The position numbers and the translations under genes are program-made. Shown piece by piece: positions 16,940-25,920 of a stretch of DNA of 64,000 nucleotides (within the stretch, counting starts at the first letter, position 1; each line of letters starts with the position of its first letter). The DNA comes from Desulfosporosinus orientis DSM 765 (lineage in GTDB: Bacteria > Bacillota > Desulfitobacteriia > Desulfitobacteriales > Desulfitobacteriaceae), in the NCBI RefSeq assembly GCF_000235605.1, contig NC_016584.1, forward strand, positions 3,460,001 through 3,524,000, given 5' to 3'. Below the pieces are notes generated by a model, which was not told where the DNA came from, did not search any database, and worked only from the letters and a program-made list of their open reading frames with translations.

Positions 16940-17404
16940 TTAACGTTTTCGAATTTTATCTTCGATTTCAGCTAAACGATCCTGAAGCAAAGCAATAGCC
17001 ATCTCTTGATTGCGCACGCGGCGTTTCAAATGCTCTACCAGCTGAGTAAGCTCACTAACATCTTCAGTCATTGATTCCAGCGTTTGACCCAAGTGAGAAT
17101 TATCTTCAGGACCGGGATTCTCTGGGTCTGGGGATTCTCCATTATTTATTTCCGGGAAATTCTCTTTTTCTTGGGCAGCCAATAAATAACGAAAACGAGC
17201 ATATCTTGAATTACGCCCAGGCTGAACTTCAATGACCCCATCTTCAGCTAAAGCTTGAATCGCTCGTTTCAAAGTAACACTTGCTGCACCTGTTTCACGT
17301 TGAATATCTGAATATGCTAACTCAAACTCTTTACCTTGATACATTGTAGAGATTTTCTCGAAAAATTCGACAAATTTTCGATGAGTTTTTTCTTTTAATC
17401 TCAA
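16940..17404 (-). CDS. Winged-helix DNA-binding protein with C-terminal coiled coil
   Basis: This 154-residue protein is in three parts. Residues 5-75 look like a winged helix (YSDIQRETGAASVTLKRAI is the helix-turn-helix, followed by the wing GVIEVQPGRNSRYARF). A Pro/Glu/Asn-rich linker follows. The C terminus is a coiled coil (residues 105-152, leucine and valine heptads in VEHLKRRVRNQEMAIALL). The start is TTG with AAGGA 10 nt upstream. The family is unknown to me. It may regulate its own region or act as a DNA-binding structural protein. Confidence 0.68.
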   Translation of the reverse strand: MRLKEKTHRKFVEFFEKISTMYQGKEFELAYSDIQRETGAASVTLKRAIQALAEDGVIEVQPGRNSRYARFRYLLAAQEKENFPEINNGESPDPENPGPEDNSHLGQTLESMTEDVSELTQLVEHLKRRVRNQEMAIALLQDRLAEIEDKIRKR

Positions 17405-17533
17405 TGCTAGTCAATCCTTCCATAGCAAGATACCGTCAACTTTAAAATCATTTATATTATATCAAATTTATGGAAAAATGCTATACTGAATATTGCTAAT
17501 ATTTAACGTTAACACTAAATTTTTAATATTTGT

Positions 17534-18370
17534 TTATTTATCTCCATAAAGCTTTTGAATTAATTCATCTGATAAACCAAAGGTATGCTGTTCTGAAGGA
17601 AAATATCCCGATTTTACTTCTTTATTGTATTCCTGAATAGAATGTATGCTAACGGATCGTAATTCTGCATATTGCTTTACAAATTTAGGTTTGAATCGTT
17701 TAAAAAGACCTAAAAGATCATGATATACCAATACCTGTCCATCACAATCCACCCCAGCGCCAATACCAATGGTAGGAATTCTCAGCCCCTTAGTGATCTT
17801 TTCTGCCACTTGCCTGGGAATAGCTTCCAAAACCAATGAAAAAGCTCCAGCTTCCTCTAAGGCTTGCCCGTCTTTCAGCAGTTGATTGGCGCTCTCAATG
17901 TCTTTGCCCTGAACCTTGAAACCACCCAGTTGACTGGCTGTCTGAGGGGTCAAGCCGATATGCCCGACAACAGGTATCCCGGCACGGGTTAGGGTCTGAA
18001 CCAGGGGGGCGATATCAATTCCGCCCTCGACTTTGACGGCATCAGCCCCTCCTTCTTTGATGAGCCTCCCAGCATTGTGAATGGCCAGTTCAACAGTTGC
18101 ATAACTCATAAAGGGCATATCGGCTACCACAAAGGTTTGAGCTGCTCCTCGGCGGACCGCTTTCGTATGATGAATCATCTCTTCCATGGTCACCGGAACA
18201 GTTGAATCATACCCCAGGACAACCATACCTAAAGAATCTCCCACGAGAATCATATCCACTCCGGCTTCTTCGACGATCTGAGCCGATGGGTAATCGTATG
18301 CCGTCAACATGCTGATTTTTTCACCGGCTTGTTTCATCGCTTCAAAATCAGGTACTGTTTTTCTCATCAT
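17534..18370 (-). CDS. panB: 3-methyl-2-oxobutanoate hydroxymethyltransferase
   Basis: PanB is the first committed enzyme of pantothenate synthesis, transferring a hydroxymethyl group from methylene-THF to alpha-ketoisovalerate. Visible marks are the TAYDYPSAQ start of the barrel, the metal site [15 protein letters not shown], and [14 protein letters not shown] and GIGAG. The start at 18370 has GGAGG 5 nt upstream, where a TTG at 18388 would not. panC and panD are not next to it, which is unusual because they are often linked. Confidence 0.95.
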   Translation of the reverse strand: MMRKTVPDFEAMKQAGEKISMLTAYDYPSAQIVEEAGVDMILVGDSLGMVVLGYDSTVPVTMEEMIHHTKAVRRGAAQTFVVADMPFMSYATVELAIHNAGRLIKEGGADAVKVEGGIDIAPLVQTLTRAGIPVVGHIGLTPQTASQLGGFKVQGKDIESANQLLKDGQALEEAGAFSLVLEAIPRQVAEKITKGLRIPTIGIGAGVDCDGQVLVYHDLLGLFKRFKPKFVKQYAELRSVSIHSIQEYNKEVKSGYFPSEQHTFGLSDELIQKLYGDK

Positions 18371-18473
18371 TAATTCCTCCTCAGACAATATTTAAATAAA
18401 TTTATTAATTGGATTATCAGTCATACTCCCGCTAATTTTGGCATAGGTAGTAATCAGTAAGGGAGGGATAACC

Positions 18474-18845
18474 ATGTCAAAATCCTTTCAATTCAGCTTG
18501 ATTATCAAAGGGACCATCTTAGCAACCATTTTAGCAATGCTGTTGTCTCTGGTATTTGGCGCCCTGCTTTCCTTCACATCTATCCCAGAATCTGATCTGT
18601 CCATTAACATTATCTTTGGTTTTAGTGTATTCATTGCTGCTTTTATCACTGCATATCAAGGCGGAACCAGAGGTTTATACTATGGATTGTCAGTAGGCAT
18701 CGGTTTTATTATTTTAGTACTGATTGTATCTGGGATTTTATGGTCGGACACCCCTTCTTGGCTAAAACTGGCGGAAAAAACAATCATAGCCTTACTTGCA
18801 GGCGGAACAGGCGGAATTATCGGAGTACTCTTTCCTCAATCTTAG
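18474..18845 (+). CDS. TIGR04086-family membrane protein
   Basis: This is a 123-residue protein with four membrane segments: residues 9-31, 43-60, 67-86 and 97-118. Two Gly-rich helices stand out (YQGGTRGLYYGLSVGIG and LAGGTGGIIGVLF), a pattern seen in the TIGR04086/YrzE group. GGGAGGG lies just before the ATG. It is divergent from panB and has its own strong terminator. Function unknown. Confidence 0.72.
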   Translation: MSKSFQFSLIIKGTILATILAMLLSLVFGALLSFTSIPESDLSINIIFGFSVFIAAFITAYQGGTRGLYYGLSVGIGFIILVLIVSGILWSDTPSWLKLAEKTIIALLAGGTGGIIGVLFPQS

Positions 18846-18857
18846 TTCAGCTCTTGA

Positions 18858-18905
18858 GAGAAGAGGGAAATCTCTTAGTGAGATTTCCCTCTTCTCTTCT
18901 TCTCT
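18858..18905. terminator. Strong terminator after the TIGR04086 gene
   Basis: A perfect 17-bp stem (GAGAAGAGGGAAATCTC with complement), 5-nt loop, followed by a TTCTTCTC tail. It also faces the end of lgt on the other strand. Confidence 0.88.
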
Positions 18906-18961
18906 ACCATTTTCTGCTCTAAAGCAAAAAATCCTGCCGTACTATCAATGGTTTAAATCCA

Positions 18962-19753
18962 TCAGAGTTCCTGGGGACGACTTTTCTTGTGTTTCCACAC
19001 CCTCCAGATTAAAAGGATAAGCCCAATCCCTACCGCTGCCATACTGCTCCATTGTGCCGCAGTCCAGTTAAACAAAAACCGCGGGCTGTCTCCTCGTAAG
19101 CTCTCCAGAAAAAATCTCGCCAAATTATAGAATACTACATATAACAAAAAGATAACACCTGTTGGCCATTTCCGCAATTTAAGCATGACCAGCAGAGCGA
19201 AGATAATCACATCCACTTGCCCTTCCCAAACTTCTGCCGGCCACAAAGGCTGGTTGCCAAAGGTATCTCGGGCAATAGTCCCCAGGGGATAGAGAATCCC
19301 GAAATCTCCACCTGTTGGTCCGCCAAAAGCGTCTCCGTTCATGAGATTGGCATCTCTGCCCACAGACTGGGCAAGCATAAGCCCCGGAGCTGCAATGTCC
19401 GCTAAATTCCAAAAGGGCAGCTTTTTTCTCCAGACATAGATGACTCCACCAATTAATGCTCCCACCACGCCCCCTTGAATGGAAAGCCCACCATGCCAAA
19501 CCGCAATAATTTCACCGGGATTGACCCGGTAAAACTCCCAATCGAAAAAAAAGACTTGCCAAAAGCGGGCTCCAACAATTCCAGAGATAAGTAAAAGAGG
19601 CGCCAAATCCATAAATACATCCATATATTCCGGATGCCCTTCGGCTTTGGCAAAATATAAACTCACTCCAACGCCTACAATGAAGGCTAAAGCAAAAAGT
19701 GTCCCATAAGCGCGAATGGGAAAATCTCCGATGAAAAACCAGTATTGATGCAT
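18962..19753 (-). CDS. lgt: Prolipoprotein diacylglyceryl transferase
   Basis: Lgt is the membrane enzyme that moves diacylglycerol from phosphatidylglycerol to the lipobox cysteine of prolipoproteins. The protein has 263 residues and about seven membrane segments. The conserved IRAYGTLFAL, WHGGLSIQGG and the signature arginine in GRDANLMNGDAFG are present, although the usual GRxGNFxN form reads GRDANLMN. AAGGAGG is directly upstream. Its clients include the PLD lipoprotein, DppA-like protein and other lipoproteins in this window. Confidence 0.95.
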   Translation of the reverse strand: MHQYWFFIGDFPIRAYGTLFALAFIVGVGVSLYFAKAEGHPEYMDVFMDLAPLLLISGIVGARFWQVFFFDWEFYRVNPGEIIAVWHGGLSIQGGVVGALIGGVIYVWRKKLPFWNLADIAAPGLMLAQSVGRDANLMNGDAFGGPTGGDFGILYPLGTIARDTFGNQPLWPAEVWEGQVDVIIFALLVMLKLRKWPTGVIFLLYVVFYNLARFFLESLRGDSPRFLFNWTAAQWSSMAAVGIGLILLIWRVWKHKKSRPQEL

Positions 19754-19867
19754 TATTGCCTCCTTAAGTTATGAACTAAAGTTTAGTCTCATCCCTATGT
19801 ACTTGATTTATTTCCCATTATAGCTTCTGGAGTGCATGATCTCAAGTTCAGCTCATACTACTTCAAT

Positions 19868-19904
19868 TGAAAAAAAAGACCTGATGTCATAAGCATCAAG
19901 CCTG
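19868..19904 (-). terminator. Terminator after the small membrane protein gene
   Basis: A 10-bp stem with two G-U pairs (AGGCTTGATG/CATCAGGTCT) is followed by a run of Ts on the minus strand. Confidence 0.75.
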
Positions 19905-19915
19905 TTTCTTAATGA

Positions 19916-20116
19916 TTACAAACTATTAAGTTTCGTATAGAAAGGATTGTATTTATTTGAATTAGGTATTACAGCATCGCGTTCGGCTTTTCCGGCAGGT
20001 TTTTGAACTCTTTGAAAATAATCGGAATGTTTCTTTTTAGCAGATCCGGCATCAGAATACAAGGCAACTACTAAAGCGGCAATAACGATCAAAGCTACTA
20101 ACCATTGGAATAACAT
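19916..20116 (-). CDS. Small single-span membrane protein, unknown
   Basis: This 66-residue protein has one N-terminal transmembrane helix (about residues 5-22, LVALIVIAALVVALY) and a polar tail rich in Lys, Asn and Ser. The start at 20116 has GGAGGTG about 7 nt upstream, while an earlier in-frame start at 20164 has none. It follows the FtsA-like gene on the same strand with a gap of about 45 nt, so both may be co-transcribed. No family is recognised. Confidence 0.6.
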   Translation of the reverse strand: MLFQWLVALIVIAALVVALYSDAGSAKKKHSDYFQRVQKPAGKAERDAVIPNSNKYNPFYTKLNSL

Positions 20117-20160
20117 AAAATAACACCTCCAATAATATTTTATGTTCTCTAGCGTGATTG

Positions 20161-22275
20161 TCAAGCATTATTTCTCCAGGCAACTGTCAACCGGTCACCT
20201 GGACGTAATACTGTGGTAAATTCGGCTGGCTGGCCATTGACAATGAGGGTTAGTAAAGAGCCGGAACGCTCCCCCTCCGGAAACTTAACATAAGGGAGTA
20301 TTTCCGAAAGGATCGGCATTTGCTTGTAGCCATCAATTCTTAGGTCCATCCCGTCATAAAGGGGTTCAGCTTCTGAAACGGTTCTTCCTTGAGAGGTGAT
20401 GAGAATTTCCTGGATAGGAAATTCTACCTCTTCTCCGTTAACGTGAAAAATCATGGGCAGGGGCATGAGTTTCAGATCGGCAACTGTAGGTTTATAAGTT
20501 AGCACATCAATAGCATCACCCTCATGAATAGGAGAATTAGTGCTTTGCCGTTGGCCATTCACGAGAATTTCACGGTCTATCCCTACCCTATTAACTTCCC
20601 CGTTAACACGAATTTCCAGTACTTCTTTTTTATCTACATCATAGCCCTTTTGTTTAAGGAGATGGTTAAGATCGTCATTAGGGATGTAGTTAATTTTATA
20701 CCCATCAAGAATCGGGTCCGATTCACTAACCCATTGCTGATCCACTAAAATCTGAGGGGCATACATTTCTCGTTGTCCATTCCAAGTAATCTGTTTTGGC
20801 TGCTGGGAAGGCAGGATATCTTTAAAGCATACCTGAGCATCTTTGCCGTTTGCTCCAGGAGTGAAGACAATTTCATCACCGGCTTCTAAGGACTGATCCA
20901 GCTTGCCGGGACTTCCATTCACCAACAATTGGGCTGGGCTTCCCAAACTCCCTTTGATGACCTGCATTTCGTTGTTGAGTTCAAAAGTCAGTGCCGCTCC
21001 CGGTTTACCAAAAAATGAACGGGGCTGTATGCCGGCAGCAAGCAAAGCTTCGGCTACGGTTGATAATTGCAGGGCAAATATGGGAACCGAAGCGCCATTG
21101 ACTTTAACGGTATAGTATTGCAGTCCATTTCCGTCTAAGGCAGCAATACCGATGCCTATGGGGGTAATGGTTTCCGGCCCTTTCAGGTTTTTCTCTCCCG
21201 TAATATCGCCTAACCGTTCTCTGATTTGCACTCCCACTCTATTCTGAGGCATGCCCATGGTTTCTGCCAGAAGCTCGCAGAGCATAGGGGTTAAGCTGCC
21301 TCCGCCAATGAGAATAATGGCATGAGGCGCACTTTCATTTAGTTTCAAGATTTCCTGAGCAATTTTTTCTGCCAAACCGGCGACAACGGGCTGAATGATC
21401 GACAGCACCTCTGCTTGAGCCACCACCATTTTTGACCCTAAAAAATCTGTGAAGCTTAATTGTTTTTTCTTATTCAAATCTCGCTTCAATTTCTCCCCAA
21501 CTTTAAAATCCAGAACATAATGGGTGCATATTTCCTCAGTGACTTCATCCCCAGCCATAGGAACCATCCCATAAGCAAAAAAAGATCCGCTTCGAGTTAG
21601 GGCAATATCGGCTGTTCCCGCCCCAACATCCACCAAAGCTAAGTTCAACCGTCTCATATTTGCCGGAATAGCAGCCTGACCTGCAGCGATGGGCTCCAAG
21701 GTCAAACTCGTCATTTCCAGGCCAACCCGGCCTAAAACAGCGACTAATCCATCCACAACCGTTCTGGGCAGAAAGGTTGCAATCACAGATACCTTAGCCA
21801 CCTTCCCCCGTTGACCGATGAGATTGGAAATTTTTTCGCTCTCATTCCACTGGGCGATGGTGTTATAACCAACACAATGATAGCTCTGCAGCTCATGCTC
21901 AGCAGAGGATTGTAATTGGCGAAGTGCCTGGTGAACAGCTTTGATTTCCAAAGCCAATACGTTTTCCCTTTCCCAACGCACGGGCAGCAGTTCTCTATTT
22001 TCCGCAGAGGCTATTTCCGTTCGCAGTGCACGTCCGGCAGCGGCTACAGCCACCTGTTTTAAAGGAATTCCCAGCTTTTTTTCCAATTGAGTTTTTACTT
22101 TAGCAACGGCTAAAGCTACTTCGTCGACATCATGAACTTGACCGTCATACATAGCCCGTTGGCGATGTTCTGTCTGGGCACTTGCTAAAATTTCATAACT
22201 CTGGTCCTCTTTTTTGGTTATCACTAATCCCATGACTAAGCGAGTTCCTATATCCAGCGCAAAAATCGGCTCCAC
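20161..22275 (-). CDS. Large FtsA-like (actin-fold) protein with repeated VNG modules
   Basis: This is a 704-residue protein. The first 380 residues or so are an FtsA/actin-fold ATPase: phosphate-1 motif FALDIGTR, phosphate-2 LVDVGAGTADIAL and adenosine motif ILIGGGSL. The remaining 320 residues repeat a short beta pattern, VNG...GD.I, at about 392, 452, 557, 572, 612 and 679. Typical FtsA has about 420 residues, so the C-terminal half is an addition. I chose GTG at 22275 with GAGGTG upstream, rather than the longer frame to 22371, which crosses the pgi terminator. Role: probably an envelope or division scaffold, function unknown. Confidence 0.8.
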   Translation of the reverse strand: MEPIFALDIGTRLVMGLVITKKEDQSYEILASAQTEHRQRAMYDGQVHDVDEVALAVAKVKTQLEKKLGIPLKQVAVAAAGRALRTEIASAENRELLPVRWERENVLALEIKAVHQALRQLQSSAEHELQSYHCVGYNTIAQWNESEKISNLIGQRGKVAKVSVIATFLPRTVVDGLVAVLGRVGLEMTSLTLEPIAAGQAAIPANMRRLNLALVDVGAGTADIALTRSGSFFAYGMVPMAGDEVTEEICTHYVLDFKVGEKLKRDLNKKKQLSFTDFLGSKMVVAQAEVLSIIQPVVAGLAEKIAQEILKLNESAPHAIILIGGGSLTPMLCELLAETMGMPQNRVGVQIRERLGDITGEKNLKGPETITPIGIGIAALDGNGLQYYTVKVNGASVPIFALQLSTVAEALLAAGIQPRSFFGKPGAALTFELNNEMQVIKGSLGSPAQLLVNGSPGKLDQSLEAGDEIVFTPGANGKDAQVCFKDILPSQQPKQITWNGQREMYAPQILVDQQWVSESDPILDGYKINYIPNDDLNHLLKQKGYDVDKKEVLEIRVNGEVNRVGIDREILVNGQRQSTNSPIHEGDAIDVLTYKPTVADLKLMPLPMIFHVNGEEVEFPIQEILITSQGRTVSEAEPLYDGMDLRIDGYKQMPILSEILPYVKFPEGERSGSLLTLIVNGQPAEFTTVLRPGDRLTVAWRNNA

Positions 22276-22356
22276 ACGCCTCACCTCATAACCTAAATTC
22301 GCCTTTTTTAGGCAAAATCCTTCCCTTAAGATTTTATTCGAAGCACAAATATTAAA

Positions 22357-22383
22357 CCCTGAGCACCGCATTCATGCTCAGGG
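22357..22383 (-). terminator. Terminator after pgi
   Basis: CCCTGAGCA and TGCTCAGGG form a perfect 9-bp stem, followed by a T-rich minus strand. It separates pgi from the FtsA-like gene. Confidence 0.7.
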
Positions 22384-22418
22384 CTATGTCCTAATCTTTA
22401 TTTACATCAGTTTTCCTG

Positions 22419-23837
22419 TCATTCCTCTAAACGATATCTTATCTTAGCATACTCTTCGATTTCCTGTTTTCTGCCTTCATATCCCTTGCGGCCCATCAAA
22501 GCATAGGTTCCATTCTTTCCTTCTTCAACCCCCGGCTGATCATAGGCATTAATATTGAATAATTCGCCCATGTAAGCAGTTTCCCATTCTAAGAGCAGGA
22601 GTAATTGTCCAATTGCATGGGCATTTAAGCGAGGGAGCACAATCTTTTGATGCAGGCGCTGGGCCAGAGTCAAAGCGTACTCCGTGGCTTTTTGCTCTGC
22701 GGATAACAACTCTTCTAACGTACGTCCTCCCAGGAATTGGATGTCAGCAGGCAACTCCGGGTCAGAAGGAATAGCCTGGGACTCCCGGAATTTTTCTACT
22801 GTGACAAAGGTAATCACCTTGTCGTCCGGTCCTTCCACATATAATTGAACTTGAGAATGCTGGTCCGTCACACCCAGAGCTTTGACAGGAGTCTGACCAA
22901 CGTTGATAACACGGCCTTGCCGGTCATAGGATTTTCCTAAACTTTCTGCCCATAATTGAGCATACCAGTCTGCCATGGTTTTTAAGCCATCAGCATAAGG
23001 CATAAAAACAGAAATATTCTTGCCTTTTTGCCAGGACAAATAAGCTAATGCTGCTCGAAGTTGGGCAGGATTGGAGAACACCCCCTGTGTTTCCCGTACC
23101 CACCTGTCCATACTTAAGGCGCCTTCCAAAAGCTGTTCAATATCGATACTGCATATTGCCGCAGCCAGCAATCCCACAGGAGTAAGTTCCGAGAATCTCC
23201 CTCCTATTCCTTGGGGAATAACGAAGCGCCGAAAGCCTTCCTTTTCAGCTATGGGCAAAAGATTTCCTTTGGCTTTGTCCGTAGTGACGACAATATGTTC
23301 TGCATATGTGTCCGGGCATCTCCGGCGCAACATGTCTCGAACAACGAGAAATTGGGCCATTGTTTCGGAAGTGTTGCCGGATTTGGAAATTACATTAAAC
23401 AGGGTTTTGTCGGGATCAAGCATCTCTAATAATTCATGAACCCTATGGGGGTCAATATTGTCCAAAACATAGAACCTGGGCCGATTGCCTCTTTTTTCGG
23501 AAGGAAGTTCATTATAGTAATAATGAGTTAAGGCTTGGTGAACAGCTAAAGGTCCCAGTGCCGAACCCCCAATTCCTAAAACCACAAAATTTTCGAATCG
23601 TCCCGCGACATTATCTGCATAATCAACAATCTCAGAAACTTGATCTTTCATAGCAGGCAGTAATTTGGAAAAATCCAGCTCGCCGGCCTGCCAACGGGTA
23701 TTAAGAGAAGTTTGAGCTTGTTGCAATAGGTTTTGAAGATCCGCCAAGTCTTCTTTGCTAAGTCCTTTGGGATTTTGCTGATTTCTCATCATGCCGGTAA
23801 AATCTATGTTAAGTTTAAATTGACCTTGATTATTCAT
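22419..23837 (-). CDS. pgi: Glucose-6-phosphate isomerase
   Basis: Pgi interconverts glucose-6-phosphate and fructose-6-phosphate. The 472-residue protein carries the two family signatures VVLGIGGSALGPLAV, with the following VISKSGNTSETMAQF, and LLLLEWETAYMGELFNINAYDQPGVE. It belongs to the roughly 450-residue bacterial type. The ATG at 23837 is chosen because GAGAGGAG lies 8 nt upstream. It follows pfkA by 31 nt with no terminator between. Confidence 0.95.
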   Translation of the reverse strand: MNNQGQFKLNIDFTGMMRNQQNPKGLSKEDLADLQNLLQQAQTSLNTRWQAGELDFSKLLPAMKDQVSEIVDYADNVAGRFENFVVLGIGGSALGPLAVHQALTHYYYNELPSEKRGNRPRFYVLDNIDPHRVHELLEMLDPDKTLFNVISKSGNTSETMAQFLVVRDMLRRRCPDTYAEHIVVTTDKAKGNLLPIAEKEGFRRFVIPQGIGGRFSELTPVGLLAAAICSIDIEQLLEGALSMDRWVRETQGVFSNPAQLRAALAYLSWQKGKNISVFMPYADGLKTMADWYAQLWAESLGKSYDRQGRVINVGQTPVKALGVTDQHSQVQLYVEGPDDKVITFVTVEKFRESQAIPSDPELPADIQFLGGRTLEELLSAEQKATEYALTLAQRLHQKIVLPRLNAHAIGQLLLLLEWETAYMGELFNINAYDQPGVEEGKNGTYALMGRKGYEGRKQEIEEYAKIRYRLEE

Positions 23838-23868
23838 AACTAAGGCTCCTCTCACCACGTTTCCCTAA

Positions 23869-24837
23869 TTAAATTGAGAGCTGATTAGCCAATTCATAAA
23901 GGTCTTGATTAAATGGCCGCCGCTCTCCGTATGCAACATCCAAGGGTCTGGAAACAACCACTTGATTAACATAAGCAGTCATCTTATTGGTCTCATTGGC
24001 CAGAATGATTTCCACGGCCTTTCCTCCCATAGAAGCAGCTATCACAGCATCTAAGGCACTGGGGTTTCCACCCCGCTGTAAATGTCCCAGTATGGTAATC
24101 CGGGTTTCAAACCCGGTACGGGAACGTAATTCCTCGCCGATTTCATAGGCTTTTCCCACACCTTCTGAAACAATGATGATACTGTGATTCTTCCCACGCT
24201 GATGGCCTCGTTTCAACTTATCACAGATTTCCTCCAAATCATAAGGAATCTCCGGAACCAGAATAGATTCCGCTCCACAGGCTATCCCTGCCTGAAGTGC
24301 TATGTTCCCGCAATCCCTGCCCATAACTTCGACAATAAAGGTACGTTCGTGGGATGTGGCAGTATCTCTGATTTTGCTCACAGCATCAATGACGGTATTG
24401 ACAGCCGTGTCAAATCCAATGGTCAAATCTGTACCCGGTATATCGTTATCAATAGTGCCCGGAATTCCCACAATCTGGATTCCTCTAGCCAGTGTTTGTG
24501 CACCCCTGAAGGAACCATCCCCTCCGATAACTACTAAAGCGTCTATTTGATGCTTGTGGAGCTGATCTAAAGCCTTTTGCTGCCCCTCCGGAGTCATCAT
24601 TTCCTGGCTTCTTGCGGTTTTCAGCAAAGTACCTCCCCGCAGGACAATATCCGCAACAGATCCAATACTCATTTCTTGAATTTCGCCATGGATTAACCCT
24701 TCATATCCTCTGCTTATCCCATAAACTTTAACTCCATGATAAATCCCTTTTCTAACCACTGCTCTAAGGGCTGCATTCATTCCAGGAGCATCTCCTCCAC
24801 TGGTTAGAACTCCAATCCTTTGCACTACTCTTGACAT
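23869..24837 (-). CDS. pfkA: 6-phosphofructokinase
   Basis: PfkA phosphorylates fructose-6-phosphate with ATP. The 322 residues show RIGVLTSGGDAPGMNAALR, IGGDGSF, GIPGTIDNDIPGTD (catalytic Asp and the active-site threonine), MGRDCG and LGHLQRGG, the standard bacterial allosteric enzyme set. The start at 24837 has AAGGGG upstream. It lies 39 nt after the DnaA-like gene and 31 nt before pgi on one strand, with no visible terminator. Confidence 0.96.
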   Translation of the reverse strand: MSRVVQRIGVLTSGGDAPGMNAALRAVVRKGIYHGVKVYGISRGYEGLIHGEIQEMSIGSVADIVLRGGTLLKTARSQEMMTPEGQQKALDQLHKHQIDALVVIGGDGSFRGAQTLARGIQIVGIPGTIDNDIPGTDLTIGFDTAVNTVIDAVSKIRDTATSHERTFIVEVMGRDCGNIALQAGIACGAESILVPEIPYDLEEICDKLKRGHQRGKNHSIIIVSEGVGKAYEIGEELRSRTGFETRITILGHLQRGGNPSALDAVIAASMGGKAVEIILANETNKMTAYVNQVVVSRPLDVAYGERRPFNQDLYELANQLSI

Positions 24838-24876
24838 TGAATCACCCCTTCTCATTATCTAGCTTTATCCTGATTT

Positions 24877-25875
24877 TTAGTCAGAAAATCCGCTAGAATT
24901 TTCAGGTTTTTTGGTTTTAAAAGTACTTAACACTAAATTAAAGGTATTTTTCAATTCTTGATCCTTGGAAAGTTTCTCTTCCATCTTTTTACAAGACATC
25001 ATGATGGTGTTATGATTACGATTAAAATATCCGGCAATAGCAGGATAGGAAAGGCTGCAGAGTGTTCGTATGCAGTAAATGGCCATTTCCCGGGCGGTGT
25101 TAACCGTTGCTTTTCGGCTTATACTTACCATTTCTTCTGCTGGGATCCCCATAACCTTACTCACATTTCGTATGATGTTCACGGGGTCAGCAGTTTCTTG
25201 CCTTTTGACTTCTTGCTCTTCCCAGTATGCTTGAAAACAAGGGAATCCTAATTCATCCTCATGTATTTCTGCATATTGAAGAAATTTTTTTATGTGCATC
25301 TTGGCATCCACTAAGTTCTTAACTTGCTCTGAGATGGATTTCAACACTAAGTCATCGACGATTATTCGTATCTCATGAGTATAGTACTCTAAGAAAGCCT
25401 TAATTTCATAGTCTTGGGGAGAATTAATGGGTAAAATCGCACCTCCGCTAAATCGAGAAGCTAATCGTTCGCCCAGAAAATCCAGGGCTGGCAGCTCCCC
25501 TTCCACAGTAAGTACCAACTTGCCGCCATGTTCAATGATATTCTCATAAGTATAGTGAAGCTCTTCAATGGTTTTAGCTTTACCCTCAATTAGCTGCAGA
25601 TCATCCAACAGCAGCAAGGAGAGAGAGCGATGGCGTTTGCGAAATGGATGAAGCTTGTCATCTTGAGCAGCATAGGCATACTGGCGCGCAAAAAGCCGGG
25701 CATCCGTTAGCAGTTTTCCTTCATTAATCTCCCTTAGGTAGAGCTCCTGGAGGAGGGTTGATTTGCCAACCCCTCTGGGTCCGTAAATAAGGGTCACTTC
25801 CGGAGCCTTGGCTAAGTTATATTTTTTTATAAAGCGAAAGGCAAAACTATTAAATTCACTGATAAACCAGTTCAA
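24877..25875 (-). CDS. DnaA paralogue lacking the N-terminal domain
   Basis: This 332-residue protein holds only DnaA domains III and IV. Walker A is YGPRGVGKST (residues 31-40), Walker B is LLLLDDLQ (about 87-94), and a sensor region reads LASRFSGGAIL. The C terminus, residues 245-300, is DnaA domain IV: the helix AREMAIYCIRTLCSLSYPAI then NRNHNTIMMSCKKM, in which the usual DHTT of the DNA-binding signature reads NHNT. Domain I and the linker are absent. The start is TTG with AAAGGAG 7 nt upstream. It is not flanked by dnaN or an oriC; instead it opens a pfkA-pgi operon. Confidence 0.83.
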   Translation of the reverse strand: MNWFISEFNSFAFRFIKKYNLAKAPEVTLIYGPRGVGKSTLLQELYLREINEGKLLTDARLFARQYAYAAQDDKLHPFRKRHRSLSLLLLDDLQLIEGKAKTIEELHYTYENIIEHGGKLVLTVEGELPALDFLGERLASRFSGGAILPINSPQDYEIKAFLEYYTHEIRIIVDDLVLKSISEQVKNLVDAKMHIKKFLQYAEIHEDELGFPCFQAYWEEQEVKRQETADPVNIIRNVSKVMGIPAEEMVSISRKATVNTAREMAIYCIRTLCSLSYPAIAGYFNRNHNTIMMSCKKMEEKLSKDQELKNTFNLVLSTFKTKKPENSSGFSD

Positions 25876-25920
25876 AATATATCTCCTTTATTATCTCATA
25901 AAAGCAGAAAGGAATTTACA

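Noticed and set aside
22276-22371. Longer N terminus of the FtsA-like protein
   Set aside because: It would start inside the pgi terminator; the GTG at 22275 with its own RBS fits the actin-fold start FALDIGTR.
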